Assembly: GCF_014805825.1 (NCBI RefSeq)
Contig: NZ_CP061941.1
Coordinates: forward strand, 3,410,001-3,474,000
DNA: 64,000 nt
Source of the DNA: Marinomonas algicola
GTDB taxonomy: Bacteria > Pseudomonadota > Gammaproteobacteria > Pseudomonadales > Marinomonadaceae
Direction of reading: 5' to 3'
The stretch's first letter is position 1; the number at the start of each line of letters is the position of its first letter. Made by a program: the position numbers and the translations under genes. The notes below the pieces were generated by a model. That model saw only the letters and a list, made by a program, of their open reading frames with translations, ran no database searches and was not told the DNA's origin. This document shows positions 7,937 to 17,034 of this stretch, piece after piece.

Positions 7937-9835
7937 TTAATCGACAATGGCTAAGTTTCCATATGTCTCTAACCAAAATTTTCGGTCACTTGCACGTTTT
8001 TTAGACAGCAATTTATCAAGAAGTTCATTGGTATCTGGTAAATCTTCCATAGTGAGTTGAATAAGGCGACGCGTATCCGGCGCCATTGTCGTTTCTCTCA
8101 GCTGAGATGGGTTCATCTCGCCCAACCCCTTAAATCGCTGCACGTTTGGCGTTGAGCGTTTATGTTCCATGGCAATTTTATGTAGCGTGATGTCTTTCTC
8201 TTCTTCATCCAACGCGTAGTACACTTCTTTGGCTACATCGATACGATATAAAGGCGGCATCGCGACAAACACATGGCCCGCTTTGACCAAATAAGGAAAG
8301 TGTCTGACAAATAACGCACACAACAATGTGGCAATATGCAAACCATCCGAATCCGCATCGGCCAAGATACACACTTTGCCATAACGCAAAGAAGACAAAT
8401 CATCAACACCAGGGTCAATCCCTAAAGCAACAGAAATATCATGTATTTCTTGAGACGCTAATACTTCAGAAGAGTCCACTTCCCATGAGTTTAGAATCTT
8501 CCCACGCAAGGGCATAATGGCTTGAAACTCTCTATCGCGTGCCTGCTTTGCCGAACCACCAGCGGAATCACCCTCGACTAGAAATAATTCGCCTCTAGAC
8601 GAATCTTGACCAACACAGTCGGCCAACTTACCTGGCAAAGCGGGACCTTGAGTAATCTTTTTACGAACGACTTTTTTACTGGCACGCATGCGTTTTTGTG
8701 CACTGTTGATCACAATTTCAGCAATTTTTTGCCCATCATCCACATGCTTGTTTAACCACAAACTGAATGCATCTTTTACGGTGGCCGAAATAAAGGCAAC
8801 AATTTGCCTGGAAGAAAGTCTTTCTTTGGTCTGACCTGAGAACTGCGGCTCTTGTAGCTTTGCCGATAAAACGTAACTGCATCGGTCCCAAACGTCTTCG
8901 GCTGTTAACTTAACACCACGTGGCAACAGGCTACGGAAGTCACAAAACTCTCGAATGGCCTCTAAGAGCCCTGTACGTAAACCATTAACATGGGTACCGC
9001 CTTGGGCTGTTGGAATAAGGTTAACGTAGCTTTCAGTAACCAGTTCACCACCCTCCGGTAGCCATTGAACCGCCCAATCAACACCCTGTGTTTTTTCCGT
9101 TACTCCACCAATAAAAGGCTCATCAGGCAACAAGACAAAACCGGCATTCGCCTGAGCTAAATAGTCTTTTAAACCATCTTGAAAAAACCACTCTTCTGTT
9201 TCTTTGGTACTGCCAGTTTGATCGACAAAAACAACATGTAGACCAGGACAGAGTACGGCCTTCGCCTTTAACAGGTGCTTCAGACGGCTAATAGAGTATT
9301 TACTTGAATCAAAGTATTTTGGATCGGCTTTGAACTGGACTTTAGTACCCGTATTTTTCTTTCCTACTGTGCCTACTTCAGCTAAATCGGAGGTCTTAAA
9401 CCCGTCAGCAAAAGCAATATGGTGCAATTTTCCATCACGCTTTACCCATACGTCTAGTTGAGTTGAAAGTGCGTTAACGACAGATACCCCAACACCATGC
9501 AAACCACCGGAAAACTGATAATTATCTCCGGAAAATTTACCGCCAGCGTGCAGCTTGGTCAGAATAAGCTCAACGCCAGAAATCCCTTCTTCTGCGTGTA
9601 TATCAACAGGCATACCACGCCCGTTATCCTCAACACTTAACATTCCGTCTTTTAGCAAAGTTATTTCTATACGGTCTGCATGCCCAGCAAGTGCTTCATC
9701 AACAGAGTTATCAATCACTTCCTGTGCTAAATGGTTAGGACGTGTTGTATCAGTGTACATTCCAGGGCGTTTTTGAACCGGTTCTAAACCGCTCAAAACT
9801 TCAATGGAATCCGCATTATAATTTTTAGCCGACAT
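7937..9835 (-). CDS. parE: DNA topoisomerase IV subunit B
   Basis: ParE is the ATPase subunit of topoisomerase IV, which decatenates replicated chromosomes with ParC. The 632-residue length matches the family. The GHKL ATPase domain is at the N-terminus (VIDNSVDEALAGHA, DNGRGMP, GGLHGVGVSVVNAL). The TOPRIM domain carries VEGDSAGGSAKQARDR and ADADSDGLHI, and the C-terminus has QRFKGLGEM. It ends a run with yqiA, yqiB and nudF, as in E. coli. ParC is not in the window. Confidence 0.98.
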   Translation of the reverse strand: MSAKNYNADSIEVLSGLEPVQKRPGMYTDTTRPNHLAQEVIDNSVDEALAGHADRIEITLLKDGMLSVEDNGRGMPVDIHAEEGISGVELILTKLHAGGKFSGDNYQFSGGLHGVGVSVVNALSTQLDVWVKRDGKLHHIAFADGFKTSDLAEVGTVGKKNTGTKVQFKADPKYFDSSKYSISRLKHLLKAKAVLCPGLHVVFVDQTGSTKETEEWFFQDGLKDYLAQANAGFVLLPDEPFIGGVTEKTQGVDWAVQWLPEGGELVTESYVNLIPTAQGGTHVNGLRTGLLEAIREFCDFRSLLPRGVKLTAEDVWDRCSYVLSAKLQEPQFSGQTKERLSSRQIVAFISATVKDAFSLWLNKHVDDGQKIAEIVINSAQKRMRASKKVVRKKITQGPALPGKLADCVGQDSSRGELFLVEGDSAGGSAKQARDREFQAIMPLRGKILNSWEVDSSEVLASQEIHDISVALGIDPGVDDLSSLRYGKVCILADADSDGLHIATLLCALFVRHFPYLVKAGHVFVAMPPLYRIDVAKEVYYALDEEEKDITLHKIAMEHKRSTPNVQRFKGLGEMNPSQLRETTMAPDTRRLIQLTMEDLPDTNELLDKLLSKKRASDRKFWLETYGNLAIVD

Positions 9836-9905
9836 GGTTCTCTTCTTAAAAAATCAATTTGATAATAAATGAAATGAAATCAGTGTAGCATTCCAAAATA
9901 AGGCT

Positions 9906-10478
9906 CTATAGTAAATTTGAGAAGGTCAATAGAGTATTGATGTGACGTTCAAAATTCACAAAACTATGATTCCCTAAAGGTTCTAATGTTAAACGTACAT
10001 CAGGGTACTTTTGAAGCGCTTTACGATAGTCTAATACCTCATCACCTTCTTGTAACATTAACCAATACCGTTCTTCACAGGTAGCAGGAGCATCCATTTT
10101 TTGCAATTGAGCAATATGCTCCGCTGTCAGTTGATATTCTTCTTGAGTGTAAGGATTGACTTGCTTACCTAAATAATCAACCAATAATTCATGTGCCGCT
10201 ATAGCAGGGTTAACCAAGATCGCATTAATCGAATATTTTTCAGCAAGATAGCCTGCATAAAACCCTCCTAATGAACTGCCGATTAATGTAATCCCCTCTG
10301 ATAAGTGTGACTCGATTAACCGACTCGATTGGGCAATGGCTTGGTCTGGCTCCCATGACAGTCTTGGCATTAAATAAGACTCAGACAATCCCAAACTATG
10401 GAGTCGATCATAAATACAACGTGATTTAAAGGAGTGCTCTGAACTATTAAAACCGTGTAAGTACATTAAATAAGGCAT
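9906..10478 (-). CDS. yqiA: YqiA-type alpha/beta-hydrolase esterase
   Basis: The 190-residue protein begins MPYLMYLHGFNSS, the oxyanion-hole strand of YqiA-like esterases. The nucleophile elbow is GSSLGGFYAG, the acid is probably in the LQEGDEVLDYR region and the histidine in GNHSF. Family members hydrolyse short acyl esters; the physiological substrate is not established. It lies upstream of parE as in E. coli, and 21 bp after the DUF1249 gene. Confidence 0.9.
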   Translation of the reverse strand: MPYLMYLHGFNSSEHSFKSRCIYDRLHSLGLSESYLMPRLSWEPDQAIAQSSRLIESHLSEGITLIGSSLGGFYAGYLAEKYSINAILVNPAIAAHELLVDYLGKQVNPYTQEEYQLTAEHIAQLQKMDAPATCEERYWLMLQEGDEVLDYRKALQKYPDVRLTLEPLGNHSFVNFERHINTLLTFSNLL

Positions 10479-10499
10479 GTAACGTCCATAAGCTGATGA

Positions 10500-10955
10500 C
10501 TAGGCGTATTGAAAGTCAAATGAATTAATACGCCTATGGCCATGTTTAAGACAAAGCGCTAACAAATCAGCCAACTGCTGATTAAGCCTAAATTTTTCAT
10601 CTTTATGCAGCATAGCATCGTTAGGATAAGGATAGCTTCCCTGATATTGACGATGACCATCCGTAATTTCGGCTAAGCCCACATCATGATACAGTCGCAC
10701 CGTCATACTTACTTTAGAATCAAACAATAATGCGGTTTCACCAAGATGACCAAACTCTAACTTTAGTTCGCTGGTATATTGACTCTCACTGACTAAAGCA
10801 AGGCTTAAGCGGCTTTCTTGACCGCCAGCAGAGTGAACTTCAAAAAGCCACTCGGCTTCCTCTTCTTGAGTACGCATAAGCTTACCGACTCGACGATAAT
10901 TTAATTCGCCAAGCAGCTGTAAATTACTTAAATCAGGCACATAACTTTGCCGCAT
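10500..10955 (-). CDS. yqiB: DUF1249 protein YqiB
   Basis: A 151-residue soluble protein of the YqiB/DUF1249 family: YVPDLSNLQLLGELNYRRVGKLM at the start, and AEITDGHRQYQGSYPYPN plus a KDEKFRLNQQLADLLALCLKHG end. No biochemical function is established. It stays between nudF and yqiA in many gammaproteobacteria, and the spacing suggests co-transcription. The cpdA gene that E. coli has between yqiB and yqiA is missing. Confidence 0.88.
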   Translation of the reverse strand: MRQSYVPDLSNLQLLGELNYRRVGKLMRTQEEEAEWLFEVHSAGGQESRLSLALVSESQYTSELKLEFGHLGETALLFDSKVSMTVRLYHDVGLAEITDGHRQYQGSYPYPNDAMLHKDEKFRLNQQLADLLALCLKHGHRRINSFDFQYA

Positions 10956-11007
10956 TAATCCTCTCTTTATCTCACTTGTTCATTACTGTCTACGTTCTAG
11001 TATAACG

Positions 11008-11655
11008 CTAAGCCAGCCACCTTGCCCGTAGATCTTCTTTATTCAGGGCTAACCACTGCAAACCCATAATCGTGCTAGCGTTGTCAATATTGGTTTTTAA
11101 GAGCCCAATGGCGTCGTCTGCAGAAAATAAGTGCAAACGTATGTCCTCATTTTCCCCTTGTAGGCCATACGATTTTTCTAAATCAACTAGGCTAGAATCA
11201 AATTCACCAACATACATTTTCAGGTATTCAACCAGCCCTCCAGGTGATGGAACAAAGTTCATCATCCACTCTAGTCGGTTTACTTGCACACCGGCTTCTT
11301 CAAATGACTCCCGACGAGCCACCTCATCATTCGATTCGCCTTCTTCAACCATTCCCGCCACCAATTCTAACAACCAAGGCGAGACATGCTTTACAGCACA
11401 GGCTCTGAACTGCTCAATTAAGAGCACCTTATCTTTAATGGGGTCATATAATAAAACGCAAACGGCATCCCCTCGAACCATCATTTCACGCTCAATGTGA
11501 CCACTCCACCCACCATTGAAAAGACGGTGTTTTAAGGTGACTTTTTTCATTTTAAAAAAACCATTATACAAGGCTTCTTCTTGGATAATTTCAACATCTG
11601 AATGATCGTACTTTGGTGTAAAGTCAATAACCTTATCTTCTTTTAACTTAACCAT
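11008..11655 (-). CDS. nudF: ADP-ribose pyrophosphatase (Nudix)
   Basis: NudF hydrolyses ADP-ribose to AMP and ribose 5-phosphate. The Nudix box is intact and reads as G-x5-E-x7-REx2EE-x-G from GMVEEGESNDEVARRESFEE, with NPSPGG-like context (NFVPSPGG) typical of ADP-ribose pyrophosphatases. The 215-residue length is normal. The start ATG overlaps the end of the upstream membrane-protein gene by one base, suggesting translational coupling. Downstream lie yqiB, yqiA and parE. Confidence 0.94.
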   Translation of the reverse strand: MVKLKEDKVIDFTPKYDHSDVEIIQEEALYNGFFKMKKVTLKHRLFNGGWSGHIEREMMVRGDAVCVLLYDPIKDKVLLIEQFRACAVKHVSPWLLELVAGMVEEGESNDEVARRESFEEAGVQVNRLEWMMNFVPSPGGLVEYLKMYVGEFDSSLVDLEKSYGLQGENEDIRLHLFSADDAIGLLKTNIDNASTIMGLQWLALNKEDLRARWLA

Positions 11656-12488
11656 TACTTATCCTTATCTTGTTTATGCGCATCTGATTTTTTCCATGAG
11701 GCTGGCGGCCTATAAGCCGCATCAGGGTCAACATCCTCTTCAGAGTTTGATTGCGTTTCATGTTTATCTAGATCCATTGAGTCAGGCAGCGATTCTTCGT
11801 CTAAAATCATTTCATTCGGTGGCGGCGCTTTAAAGAAACGTTCATCGTCGAAAGTCACGACCCATTGCGGATGCAAAATGCTAAACCCTGATATAAACAT
11901 GCCATTAATCACCGCCTCAGGAATAATAAATAAAGGAAGAAAAGCGACGTACTCCCAGGTTTCTCGACCAAACTCAAACTGTCCCCCCAAAAGCAACAAG
12001 CCAACACCCACGCCACTTACCGCCAAGCAACCAAGTAAGCAGCCGACAAAACCAGTACCCATAATAAAAATAAAAGGATTGTTTGAATGGAAACTCTCAA
12101 TAAAACGATGCCAACGCCACGTAACCAAGACAGGTAATGCACCACTTAATAAAAAATTTAATGCGATACTATCAAGCTGATCGACACCGAATAACACAAA
12201 TCCAAGTTGCGCCACAAAAGCCGCCATCAAGGCAAGCGACCAACCAAACATTAAGGTAATGGTTGTCATGCCTAAAAAATGGATCGCGACCCCCAAACTT
12301 AAATCAATATTAATTAACCAAATCAAGGTTAAAGCAAGGCAAGCCGCTAAAAAACGATGCTGTAAACCTGTGTCTCCAACTAATACTTTCCATGGTTTAT
12401 TGCGCCAGACTAAAACCGCCACGAGTATCATCAGCAAATCGGTAAACCAAAGCAGACCTAATGGAAAAAAATTACCAGTCAGATTCAT
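11655..12488 (-). CDS. ECF-type (CbiM-like) integral membrane protein
   Basis: A 277-residue protein with six or seven hydrophobic segments in the first 200 residues and a hydrophilic, acidic C-terminal tail of about 60 residues. The membrane part, with AIHFLGMTTITLMFGWSLAL, resembles the CbiM-like ECF substrate-binding/permease family (COG3235). No ECF ATPase or T component is encoded nearby, so a complete transporter is not visible and the substrate is unknown. It is the first gene of the run leading to nudF and parE. Confidence 0.7.
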   Translation of the reverse strand: MNLTGNFFPLGLLWFTDLLMILVAVLVWRNKPWKVLVGDTGLQHRFLAACLALTLIWLINIDLSLGVAIHFLGMTTITLMFGWSLALMAAFVAQLGFVLFGVDQLDSIALNFLLSGALPVLVTWRWHRFIESFHSNNPFIFIMGTGFVGCLLGCLAVSGVGVGLLLLGGQFEFGRETWEYVAFLPLFIIPEAVINGMFISGFSILHPQWVVTFDDERFFKAPPPNEMILDEESLPDSMDLDKHETQSNSEEDVDPDAAYRPPASWKKSDAHKQDKDK

Positions 12489-12618
12489 AATAAACCCATC
12501 AAGTTAAAAGGATAAAAAGAATAGTCATAAGCCATCCATTTTTTGCTAATATCAAACGTTTACTAATTACGCTAAAACGCCGTATTTAGTTTAATCATGC
12601 ATTAAAAAAGGTTCTTAT

Positions 12619-13173
12619 ATGTCAGTTCAACGCTGTGGTTGGTGTCTTGGTTCACCTGAATACATCGCTTACCATGATAATGAGTGGGGCAAAGCCGTAT
12701 ACGATGACCGTACTCTATTTGAGTTTATTGTACTAGAAAGTGCTCAAGCAGGCCTTAGCTGGATCACGATTTTGAAAAAAAGAGCCGGTTATGCCAAGGC
12801 GTTCCATAATTTTGATGCCGTCAAAGTCAGTCAAATGACAGAAGGTGATATCGAAAGATTGATGCAAGACACGAGTATTGTCAGAAACAAACTAAAAATC
12901 AAAGCAACCATTACCAATGCGCACGCATTTTTAAAAATCGCGGAGGAGTTTGGCAGCTTCAGCCGCTATTATTGGCAATACTCTCAAGGCCATCCCATTA
13001 TAAATAGCTATCAGACCCTAGCAGATGTCCCCGCTGTTACCGATTTAGCTGAAAAAATCTCAAAAGACATGAAAAAAAGAGGGTTTAAATTTTTCGGCCC
13101 AACGATTTGCTATGCGTATATGCAAGCCACAGGAATGATGAATGACCATTTGGAAAGCTGCGTAGCAAAATAA
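12619..13173 (+). CDS. tag: DNA-3-methyladenine glycosylase I
   Basis: Tag removes 3-methyladenine from alkylated DNA in base excision repair. The 184-residue protein shows the zinc-clamp ligands Cys6, His19, His177 and Cys181 (RCGWC, YHDNEWG, MNDHLESC). The conserved acidic residue is Glu40 in FIVLESAQAGLSW. Length and motifs match the E. coli enzyme. It is a single gene, divergent from the ECF-type gene. Confidence 0.97.
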   Translation: MSVQRCGWCLGSPEYIAYHDNEWGKAVYDDRTLFEFIVLESAQAGLSWITILKKRAGYAKAFHNFDAVKVSQMTEGDIERLMQDTSIVRNKLKIKATITNAHAFLKIAEEFGSFSRYYWQYSQGHPIINSYQTLADVPAVTDLAEKISKDMKKRGFKFFGPTICYAYMQATGMMNDHLESCVAK

Positions 13174-13221
13174 CCTTTAGACACACTTATACTCAGGCAA
13201 AAGGTAGGATTTTTTTATTTT

Positions 13222-14532
13222 TTAAAAGCGTTCCAAACCGTTAAAGAGATTAATTAATAAATCATTTGTAAAAAAAAGATCGCCCCTCGCTTTTCCACCT
13301 AGCAAAATACGACTATTTTTTTCTAAGTGTTGTCGATGTTTTGCTAAGTTTAATTGAAACTCATTCGTCAATATTGGAAATGACAATCCTAGATCAACTA
13401 TTTTTGAGTACAAAATAGACGTATCCTCAGGAAAGGCTCCCGATTTGATTAAATGCTGAAGCACATGCGTTACCTCTTCCTTTGTTTCATCTGAAAACAG
13501 GACTTCACATGTGACTTTATACTCATCATTGCCTGACATATTAGAATAAAAAGTGGTTCTAAAAATATCATCATCTACATTATAACTATAAAAGTAGTGC
13601 AATTTAGTAAGCGGTTTCTTATCGAGCACTAAATGAAATAATTTCGTTCTTAAGAATTTTGGTCTATAAGCACTTTTATACTTCTCATCAAGCATATTAA
13701 TTAAATATATGGCAGGTAGAGTCCATATTATTTTTCTAGCAACAACCTTCTCTTCCCTACCTAAATCAACACTAAATTCATCTCCTTGATCAACAACACT
13801 TAAAACCTGAGTGTCTTTATAAACAGACTGTTCACTTAACCCCTTTTCCAAGGATGTTATGACTTTTTCTATTCCACCCACTTTAGGGTAAAAACTTTTT
13901 ATTCCAGTTAAATTGTACTTGGATGATTCAAACGCAATTCGTTGGTCTAATTCACTAATTCTTTTTATTTTTTGCGAAACGTCATTGTCAAAAAATTTCA
14001 ATCGACTCACACCAAATAAAGCCCCAGCATTAGGCGCCAGCTCTAAAGAAGGTGTTTTGTATAGATGTTCTAAAACCGGTAAGGTTATTTTTTTAGAAAG
14101 AATATCGCCAAAAAGAAGACGGTGCTGATCAAAAAGGGTTGATGGTACTTTATCATGAGATATCGTATTTACTAATTCAAAAAAACCTTGGTACTTATCT
14201 CTTTCTGATAGAGCCGTATCCACATTGATAACCGGGCTTTTTTGATCTAATTTATGATAGTAGCAGCCAGCTTTTAAATATTCATACTGGTTCCAATGTT
14301 CTTTATCTAGAGCGCCTATAATTAAATTATCAATGTGTTCAACGCCGGTTTCAGTAATCAGATGCGTTCCGTAGTCAAAGTCATACCCACCATAGTTTTC
14401 AGTTTTTAATAGGCCACCTAATCTAGATTCTGATTCAACCAAAATATAGCTAGAACCTCTTTCTTCAAGAAGCCTGGCGGCCGCAATACCAACAATGCCT
14501 CCGCCGACAATTAAGTAGTCTACTTTTTTCAT
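13222..14532 (-). CDS. FAD-dependent oxidoreductase of the amine-oxidase/UGM-like fold
   Basis: A 436-residue protein with an N-terminal dinucleotide-binding motif (GGGIVGIAAARLLEERG) followed by ESRLGGL, the FAD signature of the protoporphyrinogen oxidase, amine oxidase and UDP-galactopyranose mutase group. The end (ILLGGKARGD) is the usual second FAD contact. It is the last gene of the nonulosonic-acid island, 16 bp after the SDR gene, so it probably acts on a sugar or a sugar-linked group. The substrate is not recognisable, and no such enzyme belongs to the textbook legionaminic pathway. Confidence 0.7.
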   Translation of the reverse strand: MKKVDYLIVGGGIVGIAAARLLEERGSSYILVESESRLGGLLKTENYGGYDFDYGTHLITETGVEHIDNLIIGALDKEHWNQYEYLKAGCYYHKLDQKSPVINVDTALSERDKYQGFFELVNTISHDKVPSTLFDQHRLLFGDILSKKITLPVLEHLYKTPSLELAPNAGALFGVSRLKFFDNDVSQKIKRISELDQRIAFESSKYNLTGIKSFYPKVGGIEKVITSLEKGLSEQSVYKDTQVLSVVDQGDEFSVDLGREEKVVARKIIWTLPAIYLINMLDEKYKSAYRPKFLRTKLFHLVLDKKPLTKLHYFYSYNVDDDIFRTTFYSNMSGNDEYKVTCEVLFSDETKEEVTHVLQHLIKSGAFPEDTSILYSKIVDLGLSFPILTNEFQLNLAKHRQHLEKNSRILLGGKARGDLFFTNDLLINLFNGLERF

Positions 14533-14548
14533 TTTATTTATCCATTAG

Positions 14549-15358
14549 TTACCAAGCCGTCCAACCACCATCAACGGCAATATCTTGACCATTGATATAG
14601 GCCCCTGCATCGCTTGCTAAAAGACAAACAACGCCAACCAAATCCTCTTCCCTTCCCATACGCCCCATAGGCACTTTCTTGTTATACCTTGCCATAAAGT
14701 CTTGCGGTTGCCCTCTTTCTATTCCCCCTGGAGTCACCGTATTCACTCTAAAATGACTGGGAGTAGCGGTAGCCAACCATCGAGTTAATTGCGCCAATCC
14801 TGCTTTACTAGCCGCATAAGCCGCAGGGTTTCCCAATTCAGTTCCTTCATATAGATCAAGGTTTGGACCAACTTGCCCGTAAATCGAACTAAAATGGATA
14901 ATACTTGGTTGAGAACTCTCTTCTAATAACGGCATAAGCCCTTTTACTATCTGAAAAGGGGCGGTCATATTTACATCGACACATTGTCTCCAGGTTTCAA
15001 CAGATTGTTGTTTAAAAGGTACTCCCCAGCCCTCTAGTTTATCTGTGCCAACAAAGGCAGCACATTGGATCAACACATCTAACACCTGAAGCTCTTCATT
15101 CATTTGAAGTAAAAAACGATCAATGCTGTTTGGTTTGGACAAATCCACTTCGTAACCACTTACACGCTGACTGCCTGACGCGTTTTGTAATAATTTTTCA
15201 ACGGCGTCGTCTAAAGTAGATTGATTCCGATCAAGTAAAAAAACATTTGCACCAAGTTCTATCAAAGCTTGAGCAAGCCTAAAGCCAATGTGCCCAGCAC
15301 CACCGGTAATCAGTACATTCCGTTTGGTCAGGTCAAATAAGTTAATCACAGATCTCAT
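14549..15358 (-). CDS. SDR-family oxidoreductase, PtmA-like
   Basis: A 269-residue short-chain dehydrogenase with NAD(P) motif TGGAGHIG, the catalytic Ser in FSSIYGQVG, the YAASKAGL Tyr-x3-Lys pair and the C-terminal YINGQDIAVDGGWTAW. Beside a CMP-sugar synthase and a Gfo/Idh enzyme it corresponds by position to Campylobacter PtmA. PtmA has been linked to supplying the GDP-amino-sugar precursor of legionaminic acid; its exact reaction is unsettled to my knowledge. It overlaps the CMP-synthase gene. I chose the ATG; an upstream TTG would add six residues. Confidence 0.8.
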   Translation of the reverse strand: MRSVINLFDLTKRNVLITGGAGHIGFRLAQALIELGANVFLLDRNQSTLDDAVEKLLQNASGSQRVSGYEVDLSKPNSIDRFLLQMNEELQVLDVLIQCAAFVGTDKLEGWGVPFKQQSVETWRQCVDVNMTAPFQIVKGLMPLLEESSQPSIIHFSSIYGQVGPNLDLYEGTELGNPAAYAASKAGLAQLTRWLATATPSHFRVNTVTPGGIERGQPQDFMARYNKKVPMGRMGREEDLVGVVCLLASDAGAYINGQDIAVDGGWTAW

Positions 15359-16067
15359 GATTTCGGTATTCCTCAAATAATAGCTGCGCTAATTTAAAAT
15401 CAAACTCTGTATCAATATCGATTGCACTAATATGATCTACTTCCAATAAATCAACTTTACCGTCTAAAACACCTTGCCGATTCAAAATATAATCAAAATG
15501 ACAAATATAACAGACTGTCGTCATATCATAAGTTACAGGAACGTCCTGTCGGCGAACAGCGGATGACGGCAAAACCACACCAAACTCCCCCTCCTTTTCT
15601 TGCTTAAGCATATTAAAATAAGGCGAGCGATTAGATTGCATGCCGGTGACTAAAATATCACTGTTATTTTCTGAAAATTGCTTTAATGCACGCTGAATAT
15701 CGTCTTTGGTTCTAAGAGGAGATGTCGCAGGTAGTGACAGAAACACATCTTCTTTAGACGCCACCTCTTGTTCTATTAAATAACGTACGGCATGTTTCCA
15801 CGCGTCCCATTCGGAAGCGGTATCGCTCGCCAGAACATCAGGACGGACAATAACATTGGCGCCATGATGCTTTGCTACAGTGGCAATTTTTGTTGAATCT
15901 GTGGATACCCAGATGGATTGAATACTGGGTAAACCTTGGGCGAGAGTGATAGACCATCCAATTAAGGGCTTACCCGCTAATTCACGGATGTTTTTATCAG
16001 GCACGCCTTTAGAGCCCCCACGAGCAAAAACAAATGCAAACACTTTAGGTTCTATTGGGCTAGTCAT
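15342..16067 (-). CDS. legF: CMP-nonulosonate synthase (LegF/PtmB-like)
   Basis: A 241-residue acylneuraminate cytidylyltransferase with the diagnostic FARGGSKGVPDKNIRELAGKPLIGW P-loop-like start, LPATSPLRTKDDI in the middle and ISAIDIDTEFDFKLAQ near the end. It activates the nonulosonic acid with CTP to CMP-sugar, the donor for the glycosyltransferase. With legB, legC, legG and legI in the same operon the likely substrate is legionaminic acid or a derivative. It overlaps both neighbours by a few bases. A neuraminate or pseudaminate substrate is less likely, since no PseB- or PseC-type genes are seen. Confidence 0.85.
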   Translation of the reverse strand: MTSPIEPKVFAFVFARGGSKGVPDKNIRELAGKPLIGWSITLAQGLPSIQSIWVSTDSTKIATVAKHHGANVIVRPDVLASDTASEWDAWKHAVRYLIEQEVASKEDVFLSLPATSPLRTKDDIQRALKQFSENNSDILVTGMQSNRSPYFNMLKQEKEGEFGVVLPSSAVRRQDVPVTYDMTTVCYICHFDYILNRQGVLDGKVDLLEVDHISAIDIDTEFDFKLAQLLFEEYRNHEICD

Positions 16068-17034
16068 ATAAGCGTTTTCCCTCTTTTGCTGATGCTTCTA
16101 TCTTTTCAATCTGATATAAAACCTCTTTGGCCTGATGTAAATCACATGCATTCCAACGAGACGCACTCGTTGACTGAGTTAAATAGAGAATTTCGGCTTG
16201 TAAGGCCGATGAGGGTGTCATTAATTGCTTTTCCACTTTTGCACCGTGTGCTTCTATGGTAATGCTATTCTCAAGCCAATCAGCGTTAATACGCCCTTCT
16301 TCATATTCAATACATAAGGTACGAAAAGGCGTCTCTGAAACCATATCCATCATCATACTAAGACCGTAAGCCGAGTCACCTAACGCCATATCCCAATGAA
16401 CGTATGCTTTGTCTTCTACCGGCAGAGAAAGCCACTTACCAGAGACCGTTTTGGCGAGTACGCTTGAAGGTTTGCCAAACAAGGCTAAAGCATAGTCTAT
16501 CTCATGGCTTAATTCTCTCAAAACCCCACCACCTAATGATTTTATAGCGCTCACATCTTGCCGGAAATCCTCAGAATTACGCCAACTAGGTAAAGCCTGA
16601 CCAACTCGAATTGACACCCCAATAATCGCGCCTAATTGAGCCTTATTGACAAGACGCTCAAGCTGTAAAAAAAGCGGTGTAAACCTCATATCGTAGCCAA
16701 CAAAGACCGTTTTATTACCCACTTGAAAGTGAGTGGGGAGCAATGATGTTACAGCGTCACTTATGGGCTTTTCTATTAAAATGGACTGGACAGATTCTAA
16801 GGCCATAAAATATTCATACTGTTCAATATGGACACTCGCTGGACTCGCAATAATGACATAGTTTGGACGCCATTCCGCTGCCTTTTTAACATGAACAAAC
16901 TGACAACAGACTCCAGTAATCTTGTGCGACACCTCTCTTCTCAGTAAGGCGACCTCTGCTGTCGGGTATAACGTCTTGATCGCAAGTAAATGCTGCTGAC
17001 CAATACTCCCAAAACCCACAATTAAAAATTTCAT
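16060..17034 (-). CDS. Gfo/Idh/MocA-family oxidoreductase, PtmF position
   Basis: A 324-residue protein starting MKFLIVGFGSIGQQHL, the Rossmann motif of Gfo/Idh/MocA sugar oxidoreductases, with EKPIS at the conserved Glu-Lys-Pro and GGGVLRELSHEIDYALALFG for the second domain. The gene sits between the ptmE-like and CMP-synthase genes, the place of Campylobacter ptmF. That gene has been assigned to the GDP-glucosamine branch of the legionaminic pathway, though the step is uncertain. It overlaps both neighbours by one or a few bases, so the operon is tightly coupled. Confidence 0.8.
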   Translation of the reverse strand: MKFLIVGFGSIGQQHLLAIKTLYPTAEVALLRREVSHKITGVCCQFVHVKKAAEWRPNYVIIASPASVHIEQYEYFMALESVQSILIEKPISDAVTSLLPTHFQVGNKTVFVGYDMRFTPLFLQLERLVNKAQLGAIIGVSIRVGQALPSWRNSEDFRQDVSAIKSLGGGVLRELSHEIDYALALFGKPSSVLAKTVSGKWLSLPVEDKAYVHWDMALGDSAYGLSMMMDMVSETPFRTLCIEYEEGRINADWLENSITIEAHGAKVEKQLMTPSSALQAEILYLTQSTSASRWNACDLHQAKEVLYQIEKIEASAKEGKRLYD

